Shown: positions 1-6,345 of the stretch, in pieces
Layout: every line of letters begins with the position of its first letter
Position numbering within the stretch: the stretch's first letter is position 1
Assembly (NCBI GenBank): GCA_022866645.1
Contig: JALHUQ010000380.1
Location: forward strand, 1 to 9,506
Origin: Woeseiaceae bacterium
GTDB taxonomy: Bacteria; Pseudomonadota; Gammaproteobacteria; Steroidobacterales; Woeseiaceae
Reading direction: 5' to 3'
DNA: 9,506 nt
The notes under the pieces: model-generated
Databases searched by the model: none
What the model was told of the DNA's origin: nothing
Seen by the model: only the letters and a program-made list of their open reading frames with translations
Position numbers and translations under genes: made by a program

Positions 1-429
1 CCAAAGCCGCTCCAGCGGCACGAAGACGATGGTCATAACCAGAAGATCCAGAAGAAACCAGTCGAAGCCGATGCCGACTCTCGACGCAACCTCATCCGGT
101 AGCGGCGTGCTTGCACCTCCGACCAGCACCGCGGCGAGTCCGAGGGCGGCGCCGGTCAGGCCCAGCACCTTGCGTTCACGCAAGATGGCGGAGATCGCGC
201 CGAGCACGAGAGCCGCGGCGATCGCGGCCTGAATAAGCGGGCGAATGATCTCCATCGGATAAAACTCGCGGGCCTCGGGCAGCGTTAGCAGCCCGGGGAA
301 ATGCAATGTAATTGCGCCGCCAAGAGCGAGCATTCCGACGAACACGGATGCCGTGCCGCTAACCCAACCTGTCCCCAGGTGGGTTGGATCCGGATCTCCG
401 AACAGTTTTTGGAAAAAGGCGTCGGACAT
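1..429 (-). CDS. Sterol desaturase/fatty acid hydroxylase family membrane protein, N-terminal part (cut by window edge)
   Basis: The reading frame starts at ATG 427-429 and runs off the left edge after 143 codons without a stop. A good Shine-Dalgarno (AGGAG) sits about 7 bases upstream, so the start is well supported. The visible part is hydrophobic, with likely membrane segments near residues 22-48, 61-83, 88-104 and 121-138. The segment ending FDWFLLDLL...VFVPLERLW is typical of the last helix before the catalytic region in bacterial sterol desaturase/fatty acid hydroxylase proteins. That family uses histidine boxes and a di-iron centre to hydroxylate or desaturate lipids in the inner membrane. 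The histidine boxes would lie outside the window, so the assignment rests on recognition of the N-terminal layout and is not proved. It runs in the same direction as the downstream-numbered permease, with 114 bases between them. Confidence 0.62.
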   Translation of the reverse strand, partial: MSDAFFQKLFGDPDPTHLGTGWVSGTASVFVGMLALGGAITLHFPGLLTLPEAREFYPMEIIRPLIQAAIAAALVLGAISAILRERKVLGLTGAALGLAAVLVGGASTPLPDEVASRVGIGFDWFLLDLLVMTIVFVPLERLW

Positions 430-503
430 GTAGATTCTCCTGGACGATCAGTGAGCCATTAATTCGCAGAGCCTGACTTCAGCCAGCAATAAACAGGAAG
501 AAT

Positions 504-544
504 AAGTGCTCTATTCCACAATTGCGAGGACGCCGTAAGCACTT
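504..544. other. Inverted repeat at the 3' end of the permease gene
   Basis: AAGTGCT (504-510) is matched by AGCACTT (538-544) across a 27-base gap, the right arm touching the permease TGA. The long loop and lack of a T-run make it a poor terminator. I record it as the only structure seen between the permease and the upstream-numbered membrane gene. Confidence 0.2.
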
Positions 545-1941
545 CACTGGTCCCGTTGCGGCCAGTCGAGCGGCTCCAGTTCGACGCAACGACGATCGAA
601 GTATCCATACAACGGCAGGCCCACAATGATCAGGCCAATTCCGCCAATGGCTCGTAACGGCGTTGCCAGCAAGGTATTTATAAGGAGATAGACCGTGACA
701 AGAAGGAACAATGCCGGCACAAACGGATAGCCCCAGACGCGATAAGGTCGGTTAGCGTTTGGCGATCGTCGCCGCAAGATGAAGAGCGCTGCGCTGTTCA
801 TACCGAAGAATATCGAGAGTACGAAGATATACACATCCGTCAGGATATCGAAAGTGCCCGTTGCCGCGAGGAAGACAGACCACACGCCAATTACCAGTAC
901 GGCGACCACGGGTACGCCGCTCACGGAAATCCAGGCGAAGCCAGCCGGAAAAAGCCCGGCACGCGCAAGCGCAAACGGAACACGCGCCCCTGTCAAGAGT
1001 GTGGTGTGCAGTGTTCCGTATGCGGAAAGCATTAGTCCAGCAGCCATCAGCGCCGCAACGCCCGGACCAAAGAAACGCGAGGCCGCTTCACTCGCAACGG
1101 ATGACGATTCGGCGACGCTGGCTACTTCGAGTGGCGTGAGCACATAGAAATACGCTGCATTGATGAGCAGATAGAGTGCAATCACAATCAACGTACCGCC
1201 GATAAGCGCTCTGGGCAGCGTGCGCCCAGGGTTGTTAACCTCGCCGCCAAGCGACGCAATCACAGCCCAACCATTGTAGCCCCAGAGCGCGCCAAGCATC
1301 GCCGCTCCAAACCCCTTCAAACCAAGTTTCGCACTATCCGGGACACCTTCGCAGGCGCCGGCTGAGCCATCCATCGCGAAGTTTCCCCACGATCCGTCGG
1401 CCAGCAAGAATGCACCCAATCCCACGAGCAGTACGAGCGCGACCTTGACGGCAGTAAGGACGGTGGCCGTTAGTCCGCTGGATCGCACACTTGCGAAGTT
1501 TATTCCGGTTGTGATGGCGATTATCAGGAAAGGTAAAACCTTAAGCGCCAGTGAAGGTAGCGCACCGCCGGTCAGGTCATTCAGAAACACGACCATAATA
1601 ATCGCTGCTGCCGCGACCGAGGCGCCCAAAGCTACGGTCTTCGTCCAACCGTAAAGGAATGCCCAGCGTCGCCCAAAAGCGGCGCCGATAAAATGAAACT
1701 CGCCTCCTGAGCGGGGCATCATCGCGCCGAGTTCGGCATATACGAGTGCGCCTGCCAAGGTCAAAAGCCCCGCAACAAACCACACGGTCAGAACCATTCC
1801 CGGGCTACCAACATTGCAGGTCATCACCCGTGCTTTGACGAACACACCGGTGCCAATGATGTTCGCTAAAATCACCGCCGCGGCGGGCACCAGCGTTAAC
1901 GCTCGGACGAGTTGTCTTTTGGGGGCCGGAGATGAGGTCAC
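544..1941 (-). CDS. APC-family amino acid permease
   Basis: A 465-residue polytopic inner-membrane protein with about 12 predicted hydrophobic helices, the usual size for the amino acid-polyamine-organocation (APC) superfamily. The first helix carries the signature LANIIGTGVFVKAR (from about residue 25), where the unwound GTG segment binds the substrate amino and carboxyl groups in this family. A second family feature is GALVYAELGAMMPRSGGEF in helix 2. These features suggest an amino acid transporter or exchanger of the LAT/APA type; the actual substrate cannot be read from sequence. The start is a GTG at 1939-1941. An in-frame TGA lies about 30 bases upstream and no ATG intervenes, so this is the best available start although its ribosome site is weak. 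The gene is divergent from the DUF3014 gene, with 126 bases between the two starts. Confidence 0.9.
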   Translation of the reverse strand: MTSSPAPKRQLVRALTLVPAAAVILANIIGTGVFVKARVMTCNVGSPGMVLTVWFVAGLLTLAGALVYAELGAMMPRSGGEFHFIGAAFGRRWAFLYGWTKTVALGASVAAAAIIMVVFLNDLTGGALPSLALKVLPFLIIAITTGINFASVRSSGLTATVLTAVKVALVLLVGLGAFLLADGSWGNFAMDGSAGACEGVPDSAKLGLKGFGAAMLGALWGYNGWAVIASLGGEVNNPGRTLPRALIGGTLIVIALYLLINAAYFYVLTPLEVASVAESSSVASEAASRFFGPGVAALMAAGLMLSAYGTLHTTLLTGARVPFALARAGLFPAGFAWISVSGVPVVAVLVIGVWSVFLAATGTFDILTDVYIFVLSIFFGMNSAALFILRRRSPNANRPYRVWGYPFVPALFLLVTVYLLINTLLATPLRAIGGIGLIIVGLPLYGYFDRRCVELEPLDWPQRDQ

Positions 1942-1982
1942 GCAGTTACCAGTAATCGGCGTCGACGATCATCGTAACCCAA

Positions 1983-2012
1983 TTCACAGGATGAGACCCG
2001 GTACTCTATTAC
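1983..2012 (+). promoter_or_regulatory. Possible sigma-70 promoter for the DUF3014 gene
   Basis: TTCACA (1983-1988) and TATTAC (2007-2012) are separated by 18 bases, a fair fit to -35 and -10 boxes, and lie about 55-80 bases before the DUF3014 start. The match is by eye only. The same short divergent region must also hold the promoter of the permease on the other strand, for which I found no convincing boxes. Confidence 0.28.
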
Positions 2013-2067
2013 GCGCTGCAGGCCCCTGTAATTCCGTGACGATTGAGAGCATCATCGACGCTGTCTT

Positions 2068-2892
2068 ATGGTTTTGAGAAGAGCGATTTTCGTGAAAGAT
2101 CCCGATGTAAAACTACTGATCCCGCTTGTCCTTGGCGTCGGAATCGTCGGCTCACTCTGGTATTTCCGTGACGATCTGCTGCCTGCGCGCGACCAACCCG
2201 TTGCAATTCAGCTTGAGCCTTCCGTCGAAGAGCCACCCGTACCGAGCGGACCGGCGCATCCGATCGTGCCTGCGGAACCGACCGAGTCAGTCGAACGCAA
2301 ACTCGTGCCACTGCCTGATCTGGATGACAGTGACAGTTACTTTCTGCTGGCGCTGATTGATCTGTTTGGCACCGACCTTGAACCCTTGCTCGTCAACGAG
2401 GCATTGATCGATAAGTTTGTGGCGACAGTCGACAACCTGCCACGCCAACACGTTGCTGAGAAAATCCGGCCGGTAGGCAGACTCCAGGGCGCCTTTAGCG
2501 TCGATGCCACGGATGACGACGAACAGTATTACCTCGGCGCTGACCGCTACGCTCGTTATGATTTGCTCATCGAGCTGATTAGCAAAGCCGATCTCGACGC
2601 CGTCGCCGAAACCTATCGACGCTTCTATCCTCTGTTCCAGGAGGCTTACGTACGACTCGGCTATCCGGATGCTTACTTCAATGACCGAGCTGTCGAAGTC
2701 ATCGATCTCTTGCTACTGACACCGACGCCGGACGAACCACTCCTGCTGGTGCGCCCGCACGTTCTTTACGAATTTGCCGATCCTGAACTTGCAGCGCTAT
2801 CCAGCGGCCAGAAATTGTTGCTGCGTATGGGCGGTGACCACGCGGAGAAGATCAAGGTAGTCTTGAGGGGTTTGCGGGAACGCATTGCTTAA
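2068..2892 (+). CDS. DUF3014 membrane-anchored protein
   Basis: A 274-residue protein with one N-terminal membrane helix (KLLIPLVLGVGIVGSLWYF, about residues 15-33). A proline- and glutamate-rich linker follows (about 44-85), then a globular domain to the end, so it is probably anchored in the inner membrane and faces the periplasm. The domain opens with PLPDLDDSDSYFLLALIDLF and contains FVATVDNLPRQHVAEKIRPV, both typical of DUF3014. No biochemical role is established for that family. The ATG at 2068 has no clear ribosome site. An in-frame GTG at 2092, giving a product starting with KDPDVKLL after the initiator, follows a GAGAAGAG purine run by about 7-8 bases and may be the true start. The gene is transcribed alone and ends about 30 bases before a shared hairpin terminator. 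Confidence 0.82.
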   Translation: MVLRRAIFVKDPDVKLLIPLVLGVGIVGSLWYFRDDLLPARDQPVAIQLEPSVEEPPVPSGPAHPIVPAEPTESVERKLVPLPDLDDSDSYFLLALIDLFGTDLEPLLVNEALIDKFVATVDNLPRQHVAEKIRPVGRLQGAFSVDATDDDEQYYLGADRYARYDLLIELISKADLDAVAETYRRFYPLFQEAYVRLGYPDAYFNDRAVEVIDLLLLTPTPDEPLLLVRPHVLYEFADPELAALSSGQKLLLRMGGDHAEKIKVVLRGLRERIA

Positions 2893-2924
2893 GTTCTCTT
2901 AAAAATAATGACACGAGCATAAAA

Positions 2925-2959
2925 AAGCCGGCCGTGACGATTGACGTCATGGCCGGCTT
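2925..2959. terminator. Strong bidirectional rho-independent terminator
   Basis: Two 15-base arms, AAGCCGGCCGTGACG (2925-2939) and CGTCATGGCCGGCTT (2945-2959), pair perfectly except for one G-T wobble around the 5-base loop ATTGA. Six A residues at 2921-2926 give a T-run after the hairpin on the minus strand, so it is best suited to ending the outer-membrane protein mRNA. On the plus strand the hairpin is followed by TAAGTTTGCTTT and can also end the DUF3014 mRNA. It lies exactly between these two convergent genes. Confidence 0.88.
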
Positions 2960-2986
2960 AAGTTTGCTTTGCCTGTCAGGACGAGC

Positions 2987-3598
2987 TTAGAAGGTCCAGG
3001 TCAGGCCCAATGAAACCATGTTCAAGTCTGACTTAGTGATGCCATCGGCGTTCAGGTCAATCGCCTCGTATTCCAGACGGATGTCGATCGCACCAATTCC
3101 GAATTTGGCACCCACACCGTACATCGGTTCACTACCGTCTATGCTGCCATCAGGATCGGACAACCCATCAAATGTCGCCTCGGCGTCCCAGGACATGGCC
3201 CCATATTTACCGAAGAGGCCGATGGGTCCCAGCTGTACACCCAGCACGCCAAATGCATTGAGTCCTGTTGTTTCGACTTCCAACACGCCGAGCCCCGGTA
3301 TATTGGCGCCTGGCTTGCCAAAATTGACGTAACCGGCTTCAACCCCGAGGCTCAGGATCGTAAATTGCCAGTTGTATCCGGCGAATAGTTTGTAGCCCAT
3401 ATCGTTTTCGTCGAACTCGAGAGGCAGTACCGGGGCGCCGTCATTGAGTTGCAGGCCCGCCTGGCCAACACTGCCGCCGATGAAGAAGCCCGATTCCGCG
3501 CGCGTTTGAGCGGAAAACAACATACAGGCTATTGCCACGAGAATCATGACGCCGGTAACACCGGAGCGCCCTTTCTCAACTGATAAATTAGTAAACAT
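2987..3598 (-). CDS. Outer-membrane beta-barrel protein (OmpA-like/opacity type)
   Basis: A 203-residue protein with a signal peptide (VMILVAIACMLFSAQTRA, cut predicted after TRA near residue 34). The mature part is rich in glycine and alternating hydrophobic/polar residues, with recurring pieces such as GYKLFAGYNW and GVGAKFGIGAIDIRLEYEAI. It ends in LGLTWTF, and a C-terminal aromatic residue is the usual sorting signal for the BAM machinery. This fits a small eight-stranded outer-membrane barrel. There is no OmpA peptidoglycan-binding domain. I chose ATG 3596-3598 because AGGAG lies 8 bases upstream; a TTG nine codons earlier keeps the frame open but is less likely. It is expressed as a single gene and ends at the strong terminator at 2925-2959. 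The ligand or role of the barrel cannot be inferred. Confidence 0.85.
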   Translation of the reverse strand: MFTNLSVEKGRSGVTGVMILVAIACMLFSAQTRAESGFFIGGSVGQAGLQLNDGAPVLPLEFDENDMGYKLFAGYNWQFTILSLGVEAGYVNFGKPGANIPGLGVLEVETTGLNAFGVLGVQLGPIGLFGKYGAMSWDAEATFDGLSDPDGSIDGSEPMYGVGAKFGIGAIDIRLEYEAIDLNADGITKSDLNMVSLGLTWTF

Positions 3599-3781
3599 CT
3601 CAAAAACTCCTATTTGCCCAAGCAAGTGGCCACTGCGACCCTTTCATTTCGCAAGCTGTTGACGAACCGTTAATTACTCCAGCACGGTTGACAATCAGGT
3701 TCGTGCCGGCATTTAGGCAAAAATGTCCCTGTTTAAACAGGTACTGGTTCAACCTTTAGGACACTCGGGGACTTGGAACGC
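3599..3781 (-). promoter_or_regulatory. Leader and promoter region of the barrel gene
   Basis: This 183-base gap between two minus-strand genes must contain the promoter of the barrel gene, but I see no clear -35/-10 pair. It has an inverted repeat AACCGT (3665-3670) / ACGGTT (3684-3689), nested inside CGAACC (3663-3668) / GGTTCG (3699-3704). These could be an operator, or chance. A longer palindrome at 3728-3741 is listed separately. Confidence 0.3.
3728..3741. other. Perfect 14-base palindrome CCTGTTTAAACAGG
   Basis: Perfectly self-complementary and located 41 bases past the stop codon of the S41 peptidase gene. Read on the minus strand it can fold as a 5-bp stem with a TTAA loop and is followed by GACATTTTTG, so it may be a weak terminator of the peptidase mRNA. 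As a symmetrical site upstream of the barrel gene it could equally be a binding site for a dimeric regulator. Confidence 0.35.
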
Positions 3782-4840
3782 CTATAACTGCTGCAGGGCA
3801 ACATCGAATGCGTCGGCCGCTTCCGTCTCTATGTCCGGTTTGATTCCGACACCGTCAATTCGACCATTGACGGCTGAGTAGTAGTCTGCGACGGGCAAGC
3901 TTAGTTGGAGCCCGCCCGGAATATCGTAAATTTTCTGGGAAAGCATCTCGCCGGCGGTGTTTTCACCAATGATGATCGCTCGATTAGCACCCTTTAATGC
4001 ATCAGTTGCCAATTCAGCGGCGCTCGCCGTGCGTGCGCTCGTCAGGACATAAACCGGCCCATCGAAAACAGGCGCCGTCGGCGAGAAACTGACGCGTGTA
4101 AGAGGGTCGGTTTGAACATCAGCCCAGAAGGCCTTGATCGACCACCCCTGCCATGGATCGACCGCTTCCAGATCAGCTCGGCTTGGCGCGTGCCTGTGCA
4201 CAGCGTTCCAGGGCTGAGAAACGAAACTTCCTGCGTCGACGGGCTTGGTCAGCAAATGGGACACCAGCGGGCGGACCGCGAAAGCGCCACCGCCATTTTC
4301 TCGAAGGTCGATGATAAGGGCTGACGTTTTTCTTTCGGCAATTTCGGCGTATGCAGCATCGATCTCCTCGATCGTGTCGAGGCCCATCATCGTATTTACT
4401 GTCAGTACCGCAACGTCATCCTGCCAGGCTAGCAACGCACCTCCGCCACCAACGCGCATTGTGTCCAGGTAGTCGGCAAGGTCATCAGCCGACTGCTGTG
4501 CGACGTGGATTTCTACGTGAGAGAAGGGACCATTCCTCCAAATCTCCCGAAAGCCTTTCATAAAGACTTCATCGGATCTCGCAAGCTCACCGAGCTCAGT
4601 GATCGCCGCCTCAATTCGTTGGTATTCTGGGGTGTCCAGCTCGGCTGGATTGTAGTGGTGAGCACGCATCGTCTCATTGATAGCGGCGCCAACTTCAGAA
4701 TAGTCGGTCTTTGCGAGGACCGGCTCGTTTGCGTACGAAAGGCCGCTGATGCCGATGGCAATGATGGCAAGAGCGAGAGTGCTGATCGACTTAGCAAGCG
4801 TCCAAGACCGAATTGCACTGTGACGATATATGCTACGCAT
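3782..4840 (-). CDS. Secreted S41-family serine peptidase (IRBP/tricorn-like core)
   Basis: A 352-residue protein starting at ATG 4838-4840, with GGAG 7 bases upstream; a TTG 16 codons earlier is a weaker option. The N-terminus is a signal peptide or anchor (about residues 14-37, ending GISGLSYA), so the enzyme is exported. The S41 core is clear. SALIIDLRENGGGA (from about residue 173) is the family strand with the DLRxNGGG motif. VYVLTSARTASAAELATDAL holds the nucleophile Ser273. IIIGENTAGEM follows, and the C-terminal GVGIKPDIE is the usual end. The lysine of the CtpA-type Ser-Lys dyad (GEKTxGKG) is replaced here by Asn294 in GENTAGEM. This points to the IRBP/tricorn branch, where histidine and glutamate assist. 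No PDZ domain is visible. Substrate unknown. Confidence 0.85.
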   Translation of the reverse strand: MRSIYRHSAIRSWTLAKSISTLALAIIAIGISGLSYANEPVLAKTDYSEVGAAINETMRAHHYNPAELDTPEYQRIEAAITELGELARSDEVFMKGFREIWRNGPFSHVEIHVAQQSADDLADYLDTMRVGGGGALLAWQDDVAVLTVNTMMGLDTIEEIDAAYAEIAERKTSALIIDLRENGGGAFAVRPLVSHLLTKPVDAGSFVSQPWNAVHRHAPSRADLEAVDPWQGWSIKAFWADVQTDPLTRVSFSPTAPVFDGPVYVLTSARTASAAELATDALKGANRAIIIGENTAGEMLSQKIYDIPGGLQLSLPVADYYSAVNGRIDGVGIKPDIETEAADAFDVALQQL

Positions 4841-4937
4841 TAAAAGGCTCCGAAATAATTGCTGGCCCACGTTTGGGTCCGTCCGCAATTAGATGCCTGG
4901 AATTGTCTATTGGATGCACAAATTTTCGCCGGTCAGC

Positions 4938-4951
4938 ACAAGGCCGCTTTG
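4938..4951. repeat. 14-base repeat ACAAGGCCGCTTTG, intergenic copy
   Basis: Identical to 5064-5077, which overlaps the end of the MarC gene. This copy continues as GCCGCTTTGAGCCAGCAG, giving CCGCT followed 7 bases later by AGCAG. That resembles the hairpin repeat units at 8007-8320. It lies in the 213-base gap between the peptidase and MarC genes. Confidence 0.6.
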
Positions 4952-4986
4952 AGCCAGCAGGAGTCTATCGTGGTTTCAAGAACTGA

Positions 4987-5003
4987 CCCGACAAATGGTC
5001 GGG
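4987..5003 (-). terminator. Possible weak terminator after the MarC gene
   Basis: CCCGAC (4987-4992) and GTCGGG (4998-5003) form a perfect 6-bp stem around AAATG. It is 50 bases past the MarC stop codon on the minus strand. The following sequence on that strand (TCAGTTCTTG) is only moderately T-rich, so termination would be inefficient. Confidence 0.35.
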
Positions 5004-5053
5004 AAAGGGCGAGCACAGAACGAGAGTTATGGACACAGCCCCGGAATCGTCCG

Positions 5054-5692
5054 TCAGGTTCCGACAAGGCCGCTTTGTAGAATACCGTCAAATATGAACT
5101 GAACACCCAGAGCTACCAGCAACACGCCAAATATTCGGCTGATTACGTGCATACCGGTCACACCAATCGCGCGTTGAATTTGACTGGCTAACAGCATCGA
5201 GACAAGTGTCAGGACCAGGATTGCAAGCAGCGAAGCAAGCACCACGGCCTTTAGCACCAGATCGCCGTCTGTATTGGCCATCAGTAAGATCGCCGCGCTG
5301 ATCGCTCCAGGACCTGCAATCAGAGGTGTCGCGATTGGGAATGCGGCAATGTCTTGCTTTGTTGCCGCCTCCTGCTCCTCTTCTTTAGTCGTTGACGTGC
5401 TTCCGGACGACCGTACACAAACCATTTCAACACCGATCAACAAAATCAAGATTCCCCCGCCGGTTCGCAATGCCGCCATAGAAATGCCGAAGCCAGTCAA
5501 CGCCGACTGTCCGACAAGGGCGAAAAACAACAAGATTGCTGCTGCGATTAATGTACCGCGCAAAGCGATTGACCGACGGGAGTGTGTTGTCGAGGATGCC
5601 GTCAAGACCGCAAAAATTGCCGCCGCGTCCAACGGACCGATCGTCGCGAAAAAAGTTGCCAAGGCTACGCTGGCGGTCTCGAATATCGTCAT
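5054..5692 (-). CDS. MarC family integral membrane protein
   Basis: A 212-residue inner-membrane protein with about six hydrophobic helices, the usual size and shape of the MarC (UPF0056) family. The first helix region has FFATIGPLDAAAIFAVLT and the centre has FPIATPLIAGPGAISAAILL (about residues 117-136), which matches the hallmark PLAxPxxAGPGAI motif. A charged cytoplasmic-type loop rich in Ser, Thr and Glu (about residues 93-113) separates the two halves. Despite the name, the family's role in antibiotic resistance was withdrawn and its transport function is unknown. The start is ATG at 5690-5692 with a weak purine-rich ribosome site (AGAAGA). The last codons, encoding LQSGLV, overlap the 14-base repeat at 5064-5077. 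It is likely a single transcription unit. Confidence 0.9.
   Translation of the reverse strand: MTIFETASVALATFFATIGPLDAAAIFAVLTASSTTHSRRSIALRGTLIAAAILLFFALVGQSALTGFGISMAALRTGGGILILLIGVEMVCVRSSGSTSTTKEEEQEAATKQDIAAFPIATPLIAGPGAISAAILLMANTDGDLVLKAVVLASLLAILVLTLVSMLLASQIQRAIGVTGMHVISRIFGVLLVALGVQFIFDGILQSGLVGT
5064..5077. repeat. 14-base repeat ACAAGGCCGCTTTG, copy inside the MarC 3' end
   Basis: Exact copy of 4938-4951, 126 bases away. Here it encodes part of the last eight residues of MarC on the opposite strand. It shares the GGCCGCTTT core with the hairpin repeat family seen around 8000-8330. Confidence 0.6.
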
Positions 5693-5717
5693 AGTGATCT
5701 TCTACCCTGAAGGACTA

Positions 5718-5891
5718 ATGTGGTCAATCATTAACGACAGGCGGTGGGTTGGAGCAATTGGCGAGATAGTTGGTGCAATCACTATCGTTGTTTCGCTGGC
5801 GTATTTAGCCATTCAAATAAGAGGTCAAAATAAGGAGTTTCGACTCTTCGTTGACAGCCTGCCCAAACCCGAATATCGAGCGCGCCTCTAG
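5718..5891 (+). pseudogene. Small ORF, apparent internally deleted membrane protein
   Basis: The ATG at 5718 is preceded by GAAGGA, a usable ribosome site, and the frame gives 57 residues. The first part reads EIVGAITIVVSLAYLAIQIR followed by GQNKEFRL. This is the single membrane helix and flanking motif that opens a large family of uncharacterised proteins of roughly 150-200 residues in marine bacteria (from memory). Normally a helical cytoplasmic domain follows. Here the product jumps straight to FVDSLPKPEYRARL and stops. That tail could be the natural C-terminus of the same family, in which case the middle has been deleted. It could also be a real small membrane protein. It is divergent from MarC with 25 bases between the starts. 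The open frame continuing upstream of 5718 is only antisense to MarC. Confidence 0.5.
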
Positions 5892-5938
5892 CTGGTTTCC
5901 TGAATGTCTGTTTTCGAAATGGATAAGCTTTCCGTTGA

Positions 5939-5958
5939 CTATCCGTGATTACGGATAG
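5939..5958 (-). terminator. Hairpin directly after the DUF779 gene
   Basis: CTATCCGT (5939-5946) and ACGGATAG (5951-5958) form a perfect 8-bp stem with loop GATT. On the minus strand it begins one base after the DUF779 stop codon. No T-run follows, so it may protect the mRNA 3' end or act as an inefficient terminator. Confidence 0.5.
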
Positions 5959-5959
5959 A

Positions 5960-6340
5960 TCAATGTCCGCTAACGGGGTTTTTGATTTCACACAAATCTG
6001 ACCGGGTGAGAAACCTCTTTCCGCGACCATTGTCCAGCGAGAACATTCCACCGCGGCCTTCAATGACGTCGATAGTCAGGCGGGTATGTTTCCATGCTTC
6101 GTATTGGGCGCCGCTAATGTAAAACGGCGCCCCACCAATCTCACCCAGTTTTACATCATGGTCGGCCAGCAGAAACTCACCTTGGGCATAGCACATTGGT
6201 GCGGAGCCGTCGCAACAGCCGCCGGATTGATGAAACATGACCGGGCCATGATCATCCTGGATTTCTTTGATCAATTGCAGCGCCGCTTCGGTTGCCTCTA
6301 CTTTATTGTCCATGAGCCCCTTAGTGGCATCCTTGCTCAT
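5960..6340 (-). CDS. DUF779 protein, partner of the aldehyde dehydrogenase
   Basis: A 126-residue cytosolic protein. The centre of its first half holds HQSGGCCDGSAPMC (about residues 37-50), the cysteine-rich hallmark of DUF779. FYISGAQYEAW and the end of the domain (DVIEGRGGMFSLDNGRGKRF) also fit. DUF779 genes are commonly found next to aldehyde dehydrogenase genes. Their function is unproved; the paired cysteines suggest metal or thiol chemistry, but that is inference. The gene follows the aldehyde dehydrogenase stop by 5 bases on the same strand, so the two are co-transcribed and probably translationally coupled. ATG 6338-6340 lies only 3 bases after AGGG. The in-frame ATG at 6311-6313, close behind AAGGGG, would give 117 residues beginning MDNKVEATEAAL and is a serious alternative start. 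Confidence 0.88.
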   Translation of the reverse strand: MSKDATKGLMDNKVEATEAALQLIKEIQDDHGPVMFHQSGGCCDGSAPMCYAQGEFLLADHDVKLGEIGGAPFYISGAQYEAWKHTRLTIDVIEGRGGMFSLDNGRGKRFLTRSDLCEIKNPVSGH

Positions 6341-6345
6341 CAACC

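Noticed and set aside
779..1147. Plus-strand open frame inside the permease gene
   Set aside because: Antisense shadow of a well-supported APC permease, with low-complexity Ala/Ser/Thr composition.
4112..4843. Several plus-strand open frames opposite the S41 peptidase
   Set aside because: They overlap each other and are antisense to a gene with clear catalytic motifs. None has a recognisable domain.
5274..5717. Long plus-strand open frame running into the small ORF at 5718
   Set aside because: This part is exactly antisense to MarC, whose membrane motifs are unmistakable. Only the stretch from ATG 5718 has independent protein character.
5952..5980. AATGTCCGCTAACGGGG considered as another copy of the hairpin repeat
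   Set aside because: It is the coding end of the DUF779 gene (encoding PVSGH and stop) and lacks a second arm.
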